A model generated the notes under the pieces. It did no database searches and was not told the origin of the DNA. It saw only the letters and a program-made list of their open reading frames with translations. The translations under genes were made by a program, and so were the position numbers. Positions 7,863 to 15,966 of a stretch of DNA of 64,000 bases are shown here, one piece after another. The stretch spans positions 1 through 64,000 of the forward strand of contig DATIXI010000006.1 of NCBI GenBank assembly GCA_035518635.1. The letters are read 5' to 3'. Source of the stretch: AC-32 sp035518635 (GTDB lineage Bacteria > Actinomycetota > Thermoleophilia > Gaiellales > Gaiellaceae). Numbering within the stretch: the stretch's first letter is position 1; each line of letters starts with the position of its first letter.

Positions 7863-9124
7863 TGCCTGCGCCCGGGTTCGGGCGGTTGCGGCAGTCGGAG
7901 GTCTACGTCGGCGGCGCACGCGGGCGGATGCCGCGGGTGCCGTTCGGCCCGGAGGAGCTCGAAGCCGCGGCGCGCAGGAGGATGTCCAGGGCGGCGTTCG
8001 CCTACGTCGCGGGCGGCGCAGGCGCCGAGCTGACCGTGAAGGCGAACCGGGCCGCATTCGAGCGATGGCACATCGTCCCGCGGATGCTGCGCGACATCTC
8101 GCAGCGCGACACGAGCGTCGAGCTCCTCGGCCGCCGCCTGCACACGCCGTTCCTGCTGGCGCCGGTCGGCGTGCTCGAGCTCGCATATCCAGAGGCCGAT
8201 CTCGCTGTGGCCCGAGCCGCCGCGGCCGAGAGCGTGCCGATGATCTTCTCCAACCAGGCCTCGCGCACGATGGAAGCGTGCGCCGCCGAGATGGGCGACT
8301 GCGCGCGCTGGTTCCAGCTCTACGCGAGCACGTCCGACGAGCTGATCGACAGCCTGCTGGCGCGAGCCGCCGCGTGCGGCTGCGAGGCGATCGTCCTCAC
8401 GCTCGACACCACGCAGCTGGGTTGGCGGACGAGAGATCTCGACCTCGCCTACCTCCCGTTCCTGCGGGGAAAGGGGATCGCGCAGTACACGAGCGACCCG
8501 GTCTTCCAGAGGCTCGTCGACGACGCCTCACCCGCGCCGGCCGGCCGGGTCACCCTTGCGGCCCTTCGCACGCTGATCTCGCTCACGCGCTCGTATCCCG
8601 GAGGGCTCTGGTCAAATCTCCGCTCTCTGAGGCCGCGCCTCGCGGTCCAGGTGTTCACCGACGTCTACTCCCGCGCGTCACTGGCCTGGGACGACGTCGG
8701 CCGACTGCTCGAGCGGGCACCGCTTCCGCTCCTGCTCAAGGGCATCCTCCATCCGGACGACGCCGAGCGCGCAGTCCGGCTTGGCGTCGCCGGGATCGTC
8801 GTCTCGAACCACGGAGGAAGGCAGGTCGACGGCTCGATCGCGACGCTCGACGCGCTGCCGCCGATCGTCGACGTCGTCGGGCGGCGAATTCCGGTGCTGT
8901 TCGACAGCGGGGTGCGCACGGGAGCCGACGTGCTCAAGGCCCTCGCCCTCGGCGCAACCGCGGTCTTGCTCGGCCGCCCCTACGTCTACGGGCTCGCGCT
9001 CGCCGGCGAGGACGGCGTCCGCGACGTGATCCGGAACCTGCTGGCGGACTTCGACCTCACGCTGGCTCTCTCGGGCCACGCCAGCGTTGCCGACCTCGGC
9101 CCCGACGCGCTCGCTCGCGACTGA
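7862..9124 (+). CDS. FMN-dependent alpha-hydroxy-acid oxidase, lactate 2-monooxygenase-like
   Basis: 420 residues with a complete FMN-dependent alpha-hydroxy-acid dehydrogenase barrel. Visible are AFAYVAGGAGAELTVKANRAAF, WFQLYASTSDELIDSLL, the LTLDTTQLGWRTRDL loop followed by FLRGKGIAQYTSDPVF, the catalytic His in VVSNHGGRQVDG, and the FMN phosphate loop DSGVRTGADVLKALALGA. The extended middle loop resembles mycobacterial lactate 2-monooxygenase (lactate + O2 to acetate + CO2 + water) more than glycolate oxidase or LldD. Substrate is inferred. It is coupled to the acyltransferase gene. Confidence 0.85.
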   Translation: MPAPGFGRLRQSEVYVGGARGRMPRVPFGPEELEAAARRRMSRAAFAYVAGGAGAELTVKANRAAFERWHIVPRMLRDISQRDTSVELLGRRLHTPFLLAPVGVLELAYPEADLAVARAAAAESVPMIFSNQASRTMEACAAEMGDCARWFQLYASTSDELIDSLLARAAACGCEAIVLTLDTTQLGWRTRDLDLAYLPFLRGKGIAQYTSDPVFQRLVDDASPAPAGRVTLAALRTLISLTRSYPGGLWSNLRSLRPRLAVQVFTDVYSRASLAWDDVGRLLERAPLPLLLKGILHPDDAERAVRLGVAGIVVSNHGGRQVDGSIATLDALPPIVDVVGRRIPVLFDSGVRTGADVLKALALGATAVLLGRPYVYGLALAGEDGVRDVIRNLLADFDLTLALSGHASVADLGPDALARD

Positions 9125-9127
9125 CCG

Positions 9128-9994
9128 CTAGCCCGCCAGAAGCCGGCCGCACACGAGCTGCACGTCCGCGAGTGTCTGCGCCGAGGCGGCGTTCGTGAGC
9201 GCCCACGTCCCTCCGCTGCCGACCGCCGCGGAGCCGCCGAGCCTGACGGTGAGCGGGAGCGAGTAACCGGTCCCGAGCGAGAACCAGCCCCGGCCGCATC
9301 GCTTGCTCACCACCTGCGGGCCCGGATGGAGCGGCGTGGTCCACGTAGAGACGTTGACCTGGAGGCGCTCTCTCGGCGCCTTCGCCGGCCGCACCAGGTT
9401 CAAGCAGGTCCCGTACAGAACCACCGAACGGGTGGAGCTGCCCGTGTTCCGGACGACGAGCGAGAACGCCTTCAGCGTCTGGCTCAGCCGCCGGATCCCG
9501 AGCGACGAGCCGCCGAAGTGGTCCGAGCTTCCCGAACGCCCTGGGTCGAGATCGACTCCCGAGCCTGCGGCCAGCGTTCCCGTGGGACACGGAAGCACCA
9601 GGCTCCTCTGGCTCGAGCCTCGAACCGCGAGCGGCTTCGACTTCACCTGCGTCAGCATCAGCGATGGTGTCTTCGAGGTCACGGCCGGAACCCTGCGGCA
9701 GGCGGCCGCCACGGTGACGAGCCGCGCGGAGCCCGACGACGGGTTGCCCAGACGGAACGTGTAGCCCCGTGGCCCGGTGGGCTTGATCCCCAGCGTGACC
9801 GCACCCTCGGCGGGAGTGGAGATGCCCGCGCTGACGGGCAGATACCCGGCCGGGCACGCAATCTTGAACGCCGTGATCGCGTCCGGGCGCAACGCGACCG
9901 TGCGGAAGACCGTCGTCGCCACCACGATCTGCGGGGTCGCCGAGGGGACGACCACCAGAGCCGCCAGCACCACCGCAATCGCCCTCCCGCACAT
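9128..9994 (-). CDS. Secreted protein of unknown function
   Basis: 288 residues. The N-terminus has a signal peptide (MCGRAIAVVLAALVVVPSA). The rest is a Ser/Thr/Gly-rich beta-type exported protein with several cysteines spread through it (IACPAGY, AAACRRV, LPCPTG, LYGTCLN, SKRCGRG, QLVCGR), suggesting disulfides. No catalytic motif or known family is recognised. The start is supported by AGGGGG eleven bases upstream of ATG 9994. It converges on the monooxygenase gene with a 3-nt gap and is divergent from the epimerase gene. Confidence 0.75.
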   Translation of the reverse strand: MCGRAIAVVLAALVVVPSATPQIVVATTVFRTVALRPDAITAFKIACPAGYLPVSAGISTPAEGAVTLGIKPTGPRGYTFRLGNPSSGSARLVTVAAACRRVPAVTSKTPSLMLTQVKSKPLAVRGSSQRSLVLPCPTGTLAAGSGVDLDPGRSGSSDHFGGSSLGIRRLSQTLKAFSLVVRNTGSSTRSVVLYGTCLNLVRPAKAPRERLQVNVSTWTTPLHPGPQVVSKRCGRGWFSLGTGYSLPLTVRLGGSAAVGSGGTWALTNAASAQTLADVQLVCGRLLAG

Positions 9995-10034
9995 ACCGCA
10001 GTCCCCCTGGGTGAACCGTATACCAGCGCGCCCG

Positions 10035-10040
10035 TAGAAT
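10035..10040 (+). promoter_or_regulatory. -10-like TAGAAT, leaderless promoter
   Basis: TAGAAT followed by 6 nt and GTG 10047; same arrangement as dcd. Confidence 0.5.
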
Positions 10041-10046
10041 CGAGTC

Positions 10047-10940
10047 GTGATCTTGGTCACCGGAGCGACGGGCTTCGTGGGACCGAGGGTCGTGCACGCC
10101 CTGCGGGAGCGGGGCCGCCCGGTTCGCTGCCTGGTACGAAAGCCGACAGGCGCGGTTGCGGGCACCCTCGCCGCCTGGGGCTGCGAGCTCGTCGAGGGCG
10201 ACGTCGCCGACGCCGCGAGCCTGTTGCGCGCGACCCAGGGATGCGAAGTCGTCGTCCATCTCGTCGCGATCCGCCAGGGCCGGGAGGAACAGTTCCGGCA
10301 GGTGATGGAACAGGCGACGCGCGAGCTGATGACCGTGGCGAGCGAGGCCGGCGTGCGCCGGATCGTCCTGATGAGTGCGCTTGGCACGAGCGAGGAGACG
10401 AAGGACCTCGTGCCCTACTACCACGCGAAGTGGGAGATGGAGCAGGCCGTCGCCGAGTCGGGGCTCGAGCACGTGATCTTCCGCCCGAGCTTCATCTTCG
10501 GGCGAGACGGCGGGATCTTGCCGACATTCAGGAAGCTCGCCCGCTTGGCGCCGGTCACGCCGATCATCGGGTCCGGTACGCAGCGGATCCAGCCGATCTG
10601 GGTCGACGACGTCGCGGCCTACTTCGCCGCAGGAGTCGAACTCGCCGAGGCGAACGGCCGGATCTTCGAGCTCGGCGGGCCAGACGCCGTCAGCTGGAAC
10701 GAGTTCTGGGCCCGGCTGAAGAAGACCCTGGGCCAGCGGCGTCCGAGCATCCACGTCCCACTGAGCTTCATGCGCCTCAACGCGCTGGTCACCGAGCGGC
10801 TGCCCGGCGACATCCCGCTCACCCGCGACCTCCTCACGATGCTCGAGCACGGGGACAACACCGTGTCGAACGACGACGCGGTCGAGACCTTCGGCCTGCC
10901 GCTCGTGCCGCTCGACGAACAGCTCCGCCGCGCTGCCTAG
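10047..10940 (+). CDS. NAD(P)-dependent epimerase/reductase, NDUFA9-like atypical SDR
   Basis: 297 residues, Rossmann fold from the first codon (ILVTGATGFVGPRVVHAL, the TGxxGxxG dinucleotide motif). The strand GDVADAASLLRAT and HLVAI follow. The canonical YxxxK is replaced by YYHAKWEMEQAV in the expected place, as in atypical SDRs related to the complex I accessory subunit NDUFA9 and to NAD-dependent sugar epimerases. Substrate is unknown; quinone, lipid or sugar-nucleotide roles are all possible. A TAGAAT -10 6 nt before the GTG start indicates a leaderless transcript. A hairpin at 10946-10973 follows immediately. Confidence 0.82.
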   Translation: MILVTGATGFVGPRVVHALRERGRPVRCLVRKPTGAVAGTLAAWGCELVEGDVADAASLLRATQGCEVVVHLVAIRQGREEQFRQVMEQATRELMTVASEAGVRRIVLMSALGTSEETKDLVPYYHAKWEMEQAVAESGLEHVIFRPSFIFGRDGGILPTFRKLARLAPVTPIIGSGTQRIQPIWVDDVAAYFAAGVELAEANGRIFELGGPDAVSWNEFWARLKKTLGQRRPSIHVPLSFMRLNALVTERLPGDIPLTRDLLTMLEHGDNTVSNDDAVETFGLPLVPLDEQLRRAA

Positions 10941-10945
10941 AAAGA

Positions 10946-10973
10946 CAGAGGGCCGCACGAAGGCGGCCCTCTG
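10946..10973 (-). terminator. Intrinsic terminator of the 10.9-11.2 kb minus-strand unit
   Basis: An 11-bp perfect stem (CAGAGGGCCGC / GCGGCCCTCTG) with a 6-nt loop, followed on the minus strand by TCTTTCT. It may also act weakly for the + strand gene ending at 10940, but that side has no T-run. Confidence 0.75.
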
Positions 10974-11100
10974 AGCTGGTTACCAGCGCTGAAGTGGTAG
11001 AGGCGCTTCCGGCCGGAACGCTCGAAGCGAACCGGCGGCGCGAAGTCGCGAGCCCCCTACGCTGGCTAGGCGATTCCCCGTGGGTCCCGGGGACGCACCT

Positions 11101-11142
11101 CTACCCGCTGGTACCTCCGCTGCCCGTACTTGAAGAGTTCAC
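11101..11142 (-). CDS. Possible 13-residue leader peptide
   Basis: GTG 11142 follows the near-perfect Shine-Dalgarno with 10 nt spacing and runs 13 codons (VNSSSTGSGGTSG) to TAG. Whether it is translated for its product, for ribosome positioning, or as the entry to another frame is unknown. Confidence 0.3.
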   Translation of the reverse strand: MNSSSTGSGGTSG

Positions 11143-11196
11143 TCTCGGACCACCTCCTTTCCGCGGTGACCTCACTTTACAGGCTGCGTCGAACGG

Positions 11197-11790
11197 TCAG
11201 AGCTGACGGAGGATCACCGAGAGCTCGAGTCCGCGGTCGAGCGGGACGGTGACGCTCTCGAGCGTGGGGTCAGCCTGCCGGGCGGCCGAGTAGGCGCCCA
11301 GGTGGTCGACGTGGGAGAGGACGTTGTCGGCCACGACGAGCGCTGCCGGTTCGAGCTTCGTGCGGGCGAGCTGGAAGAGCTCCTCGTACTGCTCCTTCTC
11401 GGCGTCCAGCAAGACCACGTCAAAGACGTCCTCCAGCGCGGGGAGCGTCTCGAACGCGTCGCCGGGAACGAGCTCGGCCCAGTCGTCGAGGCCCGCCTCG
11501 GCGATGTTCTCGCGCCAGGCGTCGATCCTCGGCGGGTCGTGCTCGAGCGAGGTCACGCTGCCTCCGAGGTAGCGGACGCCGGCCGCGAGCCAGATCGCCG
11601 AGTAGCCGCGCGAGCCGCCGATCTCGAGCACCGAGCAGTCGGCCTGCGGCGCGACGAGCGAGAAGAGGAACTGCCCGGTCGAGCGCGAGACCTGGCGGGA
11701 GCGCTGCGCCGACGGCAGCCCCTGCTCCCGTTCGCGCGCGTCCACCTCCTCGAGGCGCGCGAGCACGGCACGGACGCGATCGTCGAGCAC
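11197..11790 (-). CDS. O-methyltransferase (caffeoyl-CoA OMT / class I SAM family)
   Basis: 197 residues. The SAM-binding motif I is VLEIGGSRGYSAIWLA. The acidic pocket SLEHDP, the metal-binding/catalytic VVLLDAEKEQY and VADNVLSH are in the order seen in COMT/CCoAMT-like catechol methyltransferases (family 3). The acceptor substrate is unknown. It starts at GTG 11790 with TAGGGT 6 nt upstream, so probably leaderless. Downstream on the same strand lies the structured unit at 10946-11185; read-through from this gene into it is possible. Confidence 0.88.
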   Translation of the reverse strand: MLDDRVRAVLARLEEVDAREREQGLPSAQRSRQVSRSTGQFLFSLVAPQADCSVLEIGGSRGYSAIWLAAGVRYLGGSVTSLEHDPPRIDAWRENIAEAGLDDWAELVPGDAFETLPALEDVFDVVLLDAEKEQYEELFQLARTKLEPAALVVADNVLSHVDHLGAYSAARQADPTLESVTVPLDRGLELSVILRQL

Positions 11791-11796
11791 GTCCGG

Positions 11797-11802
11797 ACCC
11801 TA
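11797..11802 (-). promoter_or_regulatory. -10-like TAGGGT, leaderless promoter of the O-methyltransferase
   Basis: TAGGGT, 6 nt, then GTG 11790. The rest of the 11791-11953 gap has GC-rich inverted repeats but no gene that I can support. Confidence 0.45.
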
Positions 11803-11953
11803 CTGCTCCCTTCGAGGGTCCCGCGCGCGCGCCTACCTTCGGGTCCCGACCCGCCCCCCTGCCATGGCGTTCAGCCTACCCCGGCAGGACACACGTGTCC
11901 GTGACGCGGTCGTGCCGATTCTGTGTCGTCTGCGCGACCCGGCAGCCCGAGGC

Positions 11954-12538
11954 TCAGACCGGTAGTCGCGCCCCGGCCAGGGCGCGCTCGGTCGCCGGCC
12001 GGGCCGGGCATGTCGCCAGATGGTCGTTCACCACCCCGCACGCCTGCATCGCCGCATACACGGTCGTCGGGCCGACGAACCGGAAGCCCGCGTTGCGCAG
12101 CGCCTTCGAGAGGGCCGTCGACTCGGGAGTCTGCGAGTGCCAGTCCGCGTTCGACCGCGGCACACGTGGCCGCTTCGGCCGGTGCGACCAGACCATCGAC
12201 GGCAGCAATATCCCCGCGTCTCGCAGCGCGAGCGTCGCCCGCGCGTTCGCGATCGTGGCCTCGATCTTGCCGCGATGGCGGACGATCGAAGCATCCGCGA
12301 GCAGCCGCTTCACGTCGCGCGCGCCGAACTCCGCGACGAGCTCCGGGTCGAACCCGGCAAACGCCTCGCGAAACCCTTCGCGCTTGCGCAGGATCGTCAA
12401 CCACGACAGTCCGGACTGGAAGCCCTCGAGGCACAGCCGCTCGTAGAGACCTCGCTCGTCGACGACCGGCCGCCCCCACTCGTCGTCGTGGTAGGCGTCG
12501 TACAGCGGGTCAGAGCTCTCCCAGCAGCGCTCGCCCAC
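11954..12538 (-). CDS. tag: DNA-3-methyladenine glycosylase I
   Basis: 194 residues, excising 3-methyladenine from alkylated DNA. The N-terminal RCWESSDPLYDAYHDDEWGRPV and the helix-hairpin region FEGFQSGLSWLTILRKREGFREAF-like block (here CLEGFQSGLSW) are diagnostic. The zinc-snap residues Cys5, His17 and the C-terminal His/Cys (VVNDHLATCP) are present. It is the last gene of the sufS-sufU-Rieske block, 9 nt after the Rieske gene, so it is likely co-transcribed although the function is unrelated. Confidence 0.93.
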   Translation of the reverse strand: MGERCWESSDPLYDAYHDDEWGRPVVDERGLYERLCLEGFQSGLSWLTILRKREGFREAFAGFDPELVAEFGARDVKRLLADASIVRHRGKIEATIANARATLALRDAGILLPSMVWSHRPKRPRVPRSNADWHSQTPESTALSKALRNAGFRFVGPTTVYAAMQACGVVNDHLATCPARPATERALAGARLPV

Positions 12539-12547
12539 GGCCCGCGC

Positions 12548-12862
12548 TCAGCTCACGTCGACCTTGACCAGCCCGTCCTCGACGAGGACGGGGAAGGTCT
12601 CGACCGGGAGCACCGCCGGCAAGGTCAGCGGCCGGCCTGAGCGGATGTCCACGTGCGCGCCGTGCCGTGGGCAGATCGCGTATCCCCCCTCGAGATCGAA
12701 CTCGCCCTCGCAGAGGGGCCCGTCGTCGTGCGAGCAGCGGTCCTCGATCGCGTAGAACTCTCCGCCCAGGTTGTAGACGCCGACCGAGATCTGGCCCGCG
12801 TGGACGATCTTCACCGTTCCCGGCGGCAGATCCTCCACCGGGCCAACGTCGATCAGCGCCAC
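12548..12862 (-). CDS. Rieske-type [2Fe-2S] ferredoxin of the SUF operon
   Basis: 104 residues, soluble, one Rieske domain. Both cluster-binding boxes are intact: CSH and CPRHGAH, about 20 residues apart. This small stand-alone type (NirD / biphenyl-dioxygenase ferredoxin-like) often sits with sufU in actinobacteria and may carry electrons for cluster assembly; that role is inferred from position. GTG 12862 was chosen because the domain begins right after it (VALIDVGPVEDLPPG). It lies 32 nt downstream of sufU. Confidence 0.9.
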   Translation of the reverse strand: MALIDVGPVEDLPPGTVKIVHAGQISVGVYNLGGEFYAIEDRCSHDDGPLCEGEFDLEGGYAICPRHGAHVDIRSGRPLTLPAVLPVETFPVLVEDGLVKVDVS

Positions 12863-12894
12863 CTTACGACCAGATGGAGGACGCCACAGCCGTC

Positions 12895-13323
12895 CTACGT
12901 CAGTTCCAGCTCGTCGAGCCCGGCCCACTCCTCGGGGAGCGGGGTCCCCTTGGCCCGGTGCAGGGCGACCTTGAGCACCCCGAGGCCGAGCAGCGCGCAC
13001 TTGAGCCGGATCGGGGTCAGCGGGATGCCGACCTCCTCGAGGAGCGCCTCCTTGGGAAGCCCTGCGATCTCGTCCGCGGTCCGGCCCTTGACCATCTCCA
13101 TCAGCATCGACGTCGACGCCTGGCTGATCGCGCAGCCGCGCCCGGAGAACTTGACCTCCTCGACCGTCTCCCCGTCGTCGGCAAACTGGACGTAGATCGA
13201 GACCTCGTCGCCGCAGAGCGGATTCAGGCCTTCCGCGCTCGCGTCCGCGTCCTCGATCACCCCGTGCCCGCGCGGGTTCTTGTAGTGGTCGAGGATGACC
13301 TCCCGGTACAGATCTTCGGCCAC
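12895..13323 (-). CDS. sufU: SufU, Fe-S assembly sulfur-transfer protein
   Basis: 142 residues, IscU-like fold. The three zinc/sulfur cysteines occur in NPLCGDE, GRGCAISQAS and IRLKCALLG, and the insertion typical of SufU rather than IscU is present. In Gram-positive bacteria SufU is the zinc-dependent sulfur acceptor of SufS. The GTG start lies 2 nt after the sufS stop, so the two are translated together, matching their direct contact. Confidence 0.95.
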   Translation of the reverse strand: MAEDLYREVILDHYKNPRGHGVIEDADASAEGLNPLCGDEVSIYVQFADDGETVEEVKFSGRGCAISQASTSMLMEMVKGRTADEIAGLPKEALLEEVGIPLTPIRLKCALLGLGVLKVALHRAKGTPLPEEWAGLDELELT

Positions 13324-13325
13324 GG

Positions 13326-14570
13326 CTACCCGAGCAACTTTCGCGCCTTCTCGACGCCCTCGACGAGCCGGTCGATCTCCTCCGGAACGGAGTAGAGGTA
13401 GAAGCTCGCGCGGTTCGTCGCCGCTACCCCGAATCGGGTCATGAGCGGCTGGCAGCAGTGGTGGCCCGCACGGATCGCGACCCCTTCCGAGTCGAGCACC
13501 TGCGCCACGTCGTGCGGGTGGATGTCGCCGAGGTTGAAGGACACGATCCCCGCCCGTCGGTCGGGTGGCGGACCGTAGAGCGTGATGCCCGGCACTTCTG
13601 CAAGGCGCTCGAGCGCCAGCGCCGCCAGCTCCTGCTCGTACTCCTCGATCGCCTCGATCCCGATCGCGTCGAGGTAGTCGATCGCCGCGCGGAGCCCGAT
13701 CGCCTCGGCGATCGGCGCCGTGCCGGCCTCGAACTTGTGCGGCAGCTCGCCCCAAGTGGTGCCCTCGAAGCGGACCTTGCTGATCATGTGCCCGCCGAGG
13801 TTGAACGGCTCCATCGCCTCGAGCAGCTCGCGACGGCCCCAGAGCGCTCCCACGCCGGTCGGCCCGCACATCTTGTGCGCCGAGAACGCGAGGAAGTCGC
13901 AGCCGAGCGCCTGGACGTCGACCGGATGGTGAGGAGCCGCCTGGGCCGCGTCCACGACCATGATCGCGCCCTGCTCGTGCGCCCACGAGGCGAGCTTCTC
14001 GACCGGGTTGATCGTGCCGACCGCGTTCGAGACGAGGTTGGTCGCGACGACCTTGACGCTCCCGTCGCGAGGAAACCCGTCGAGGTCGGCGAGATCGAGC
14101 TCGCCCGAGTCCGTGAGGTGGATCATCCGGAAGCCCGCGCCGGTGCGGCCTGCCATGTACTGCCAGGGCACGAAGTTCGAGTGGTGCTCGAGCTCGGTCA
14201 CGACGACGAGATCGCCTGGCCCGAGGTTATTCAGCCCCCACGCGTACGCGACGAGGTTGAGCCCCTCCGTCGCCGAGCGGGTGAAGATCACCTCCCGCGC
14301 CGACGGCGCGTTGATGAACGTCGCGACGCTCTGGCGCGCCTGCTCGAACTCGGCCGTCGCACGCTCGGACAGCGTGTAGACGCCGCGGTGCACGTTCGCG
14401 TACGAGGTCTCGTAGAACGTCCTCATCTCGTCGAGGACCTGCCGCGGCTTCTGCGCGGTCACAGCCGAGTCGAGGTAGGCGAGCGGCTTTCCGTGGATCT
14501 TCTGCTCGAAGATCGGGAAGTCGGCGCGCAGCTTCTGCGCGTCCAGCCGTGAGCGTGCCGTCACCACCAC
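13326..14570 (-). CDS. sufS: Cysteine desulfurase SufS (group II)
   Basis: 414 residues, PLP enzyme that takes sulfur from cysteine for Fe-S clusters. The cofactor lysine is in AFSAHKMCGPTGVG, the substrate-binding YANVHRGVYTLSERAT block is present, and the catalytic cysteine lies in RAGHHCCQP, giving the short-loop SufS type rather than IscS. GTG 14570 is the first of three GTG codons and has TACGAT 6 nt upstream. It heads the sufS-sufU-Rieske-tag operon, separated from sufCBD by two + strand genes. Confidence 0.95.
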   Translation of the reverse strand: MVVTARSRLDAQKLRADFPIFEQKIHGKPLAYLDSAVTAQKPRQVLDEMRTFYETSYANVHRGVYTLSERATAEFEQARQSVATFINAPSAREVIFTRSATEGLNLVAYAWGLNNLGPGDLVVVTELEHHSNFVPWQYMAGRTGAGFRMIHLTDSGELDLADLDGFPRDGSVKVVATNLVSNAVGTINPVEKLASWAHEQGAIMVVDAAQAAPHHPVDVQALGCDFLAFSAHKMCGPTGVGALWGRRELLEAMEPFNLGGHMISKVRFEGTTWGELPHKFEAGTAPIAEAIGLRAAIDYLDAIGIEAIEEYEQELAALALERLAEVPGITLYGPPPDRRAGIVSFNLGDIHPHDVAQVLDSEGVAIRAGHHCCQPLMTRFGVAATNRASFYLYSVPEEIDRLVEGVEKARKLLG

Positions 14571-14576
14571 GTGGCT

Positions 14577-14582
14577 ATCGTA
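14577..14582 (-). promoter_or_regulatory. -10-like TACGAT, leaderless promoter of sufS
   Basis: TACGAT, 6 nt, GTG 14570. It lies 16 bp from the divergent lipoprotein start at 14599, so the two promoters must overlap. Confidence 0.45.
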
Positions 14583-14598
14583 CCCACGCACCGGGCGT

Positions 14599-15966
14599 AT
14601 GAAGCTGCGCGTTCTCAGCGGCGGGGTTCTCCTCGCTATCGGGCTCCTCTCGGGCGGCTGCTCGGGCTCCAAGCCGACCTCGGACTCGCCCGGCGCGAAG
14701 GTGTTCGCCACCGCCGGCTGCGGCGGCTGCCACACGCTCAAGGCGGCCCACGCGAAGGGCCAGATCGGGCCGAACCTCGACGAGCTCAAGCCCGACGAGG
14801 CAACCGTCGCCCACCAGGTGCGCGTCGGCGGTAACGGCATGCCCTCCTTCGGCCACCGCCTGCGCGCCGGACAGATCGCGGAGGTGGCGGCGTTCGTCGC
14901 CGAGGCCGCTCGGAGCTCGGGCCCACTCGCCGCGTTCAAGCCCGACAGCACGACGATCGCGGGCTGCGAGCAGAGCGGCAAGCCGTTCTGCTACCGCCAG
15001 GCCTTCGGAGACATCGCGTACAGAGACGGGCCGCAGAAGGCGCTCGCCCTGCTCGCTACCGACGACAGGACGATGGCGTCGGTGCACGCCGACTGCCACC
15101 AGATCGCGCACTGGGTGGGACACGCCGGCCTCGCGTACTACAAGGGCAACGCCGCCGTCGCCCTCGCGCACGGCGGAATGACCTGCAACTCCGGCTACTA
15201 CCACGGCGTGATGCAGCTGGCCTTCGCCGGCCTCGAGAAGAGCGAGGTCGTCGCGAAGGCCCGAAAGCTCTGCGCGACCCCGGCCGTGAACGTCACCACG
15301 TTCCTCCTCTACCAGTGCGTGCACGGGCTGGGACACGGGCTGATGATCTACAGCGGAGACGACCTCCCCTGGTCGCTCAATGCGTGTCACCAGCTGGCCG
15401 ACGACTTCGACCGCGTCTCCTGCACAGGCGGGGTGTTCATGCAGAACCTCGACACCACCATGACAACCTCGCGCTATCTGAAGGCGAACGACCCGATCTA
15501 CCCCTGCAACATCGTGGCGGAGCGCGACAAGCTCTACTGCTACCTGATGGTTACGTCCAGGATCCTCGACTTCGACGGCTACAACTGGCGGAAGACCGTG
15601 GCCTGGTGCCACAAGAGCGAGCGGGGCTGGGTGGCGACGTGCTTCCAGTCCTACGGCCGCGACGCGTCGGGCTTCACCCAGTACCACCCGGGGCGCCTCA
15701 TCCGCCTCTGCAAGCTCGCGGGGAAGGAAGCCGGCGAGTGCATGTACGGCGCCGCGCGCGACTACGCGAACAACTACGCCGGGGGGAAGGAGGCCGCACA
15801 CCTCTGCAGCCTCGGCCCGGCGCGTTACCGCGGCTACTGCTTCCAGGGCATCGGCACAATTCTGGGAGCGATGCACGCTCTCGGGTCCGATCGGCGGGCT
15901 GCCTGCAACGAGGTCACGCCGAAGAAGTACCGCCGCGACTGCTACCGCGGCGCGGCGGTCACCTGA
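14599..15966 (+). CDS. Cytochrome c lipoprotein fused to a Cys/His-rich repeat domain of unknown function
   Basis: 455 residues. A lipobox (LLSGGC, Cys21) anchors it outside the membrane. Residues 32-110 are a class I cytochrome c: haem site CGGCH (41-45) and axial Met near 81 in NGMPSFG. The remaining 330 residues are unfamiliar. A His-rich part (ADCHQIAHWVGHAGL, GYYHGVM, CVHGLGHGL) is followed by at least six copies of a degenerate C-x(9-11)-C unit, most with an aromatic residue or Met after the second Cys (ACHQ..SC, PCNI..YCY, WCHK..TCF, LCKL..ECM, LCSL..YCF, ACNE..DCY). No known enzyme motif is recognised. It sits between two suf blocks on the opposite strand and is coupled to the next gene. 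Confidence 0.85.
   Translation: MKLRVLSGGVLLAIGLLSGGCSGSKPTSDSPGAKVFATAGCGGCHTLKAAHAKGQIGPNLDELKPDEATVAHQVRVGGNGMPSFGHRLRAGQIAEVAAFVAEAARSSGPLAAFKPDSTTIAGCEQSGKPFCYRQAFGDIAYRDGPQKALALLATDDRTMASVHADCHQIAHWVGHAGLAYYKGNAAVALAHGGMTCNSGYYHGVMQLAFAGLEKSEVVAKARKLCATPAVNVTTFLLYQCVHGLGHGLMIYSGDDLPWSLNACHQLADDFDRVSCTGGVFMQNLDTTMTTSRYLKANDPIYPCNIVAERDKLYCYLMVTSRILDFDGYNWRKTVAWCHKSERGWVATCFQSYGRDASGFTQYHPGRLIRLCKLAGKEAGECMYGAARDYANNYAGGKEAAHLCSLGPARYRGYCFQGIGTILGAMHALGSDRRAACNEVTPKKYRRDCYRGAAVT

Larger units (their letters stand above)
10946..11185 (-). ncRNA. Candidate structured small RNA / leader-peptide unit, family unknown
   Basis: Between two convergent genes, the minus strand carries a 14-nt near-complement of the 16S rRNA 3' end (11147-11160: AAAGGAGGTGGTCC). 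A GTG with a 13-codon frame follows (11142-11101), then a strongly self-complementary stretch ending in the terminator. Two outer arm pairs, ACCAGCG/CGCTGGT and GGTAGAGG/CCTCTACC (10982-11003 with 11098-11112), enclose several GC hairpins. A different frame (11176-11066) encodes a protein-like ELFKYGQRRYQRVEVRPRD but has no start codon. It does not show tmRNA, SRP or RNase P signatures. Confidence 0.45.

Noticed and set aside
10975..11125. Structured stretch considered as SRP RNA, tmRNA, 6S RNA or RNase P RNA.
   Set aside because: No GGAAGGAAGCAGCC-type SRP loop, no tRNA-like ends, no conserved RNase P cores; kept only as an unknown candidate.
13326..14981. Longer sufS start far upstream.
   Set aside because: The extra 137 residues are antisense to the cytochrome lipoprotein and have no similarity to SufS; GTG 14570 has a fitting -10.
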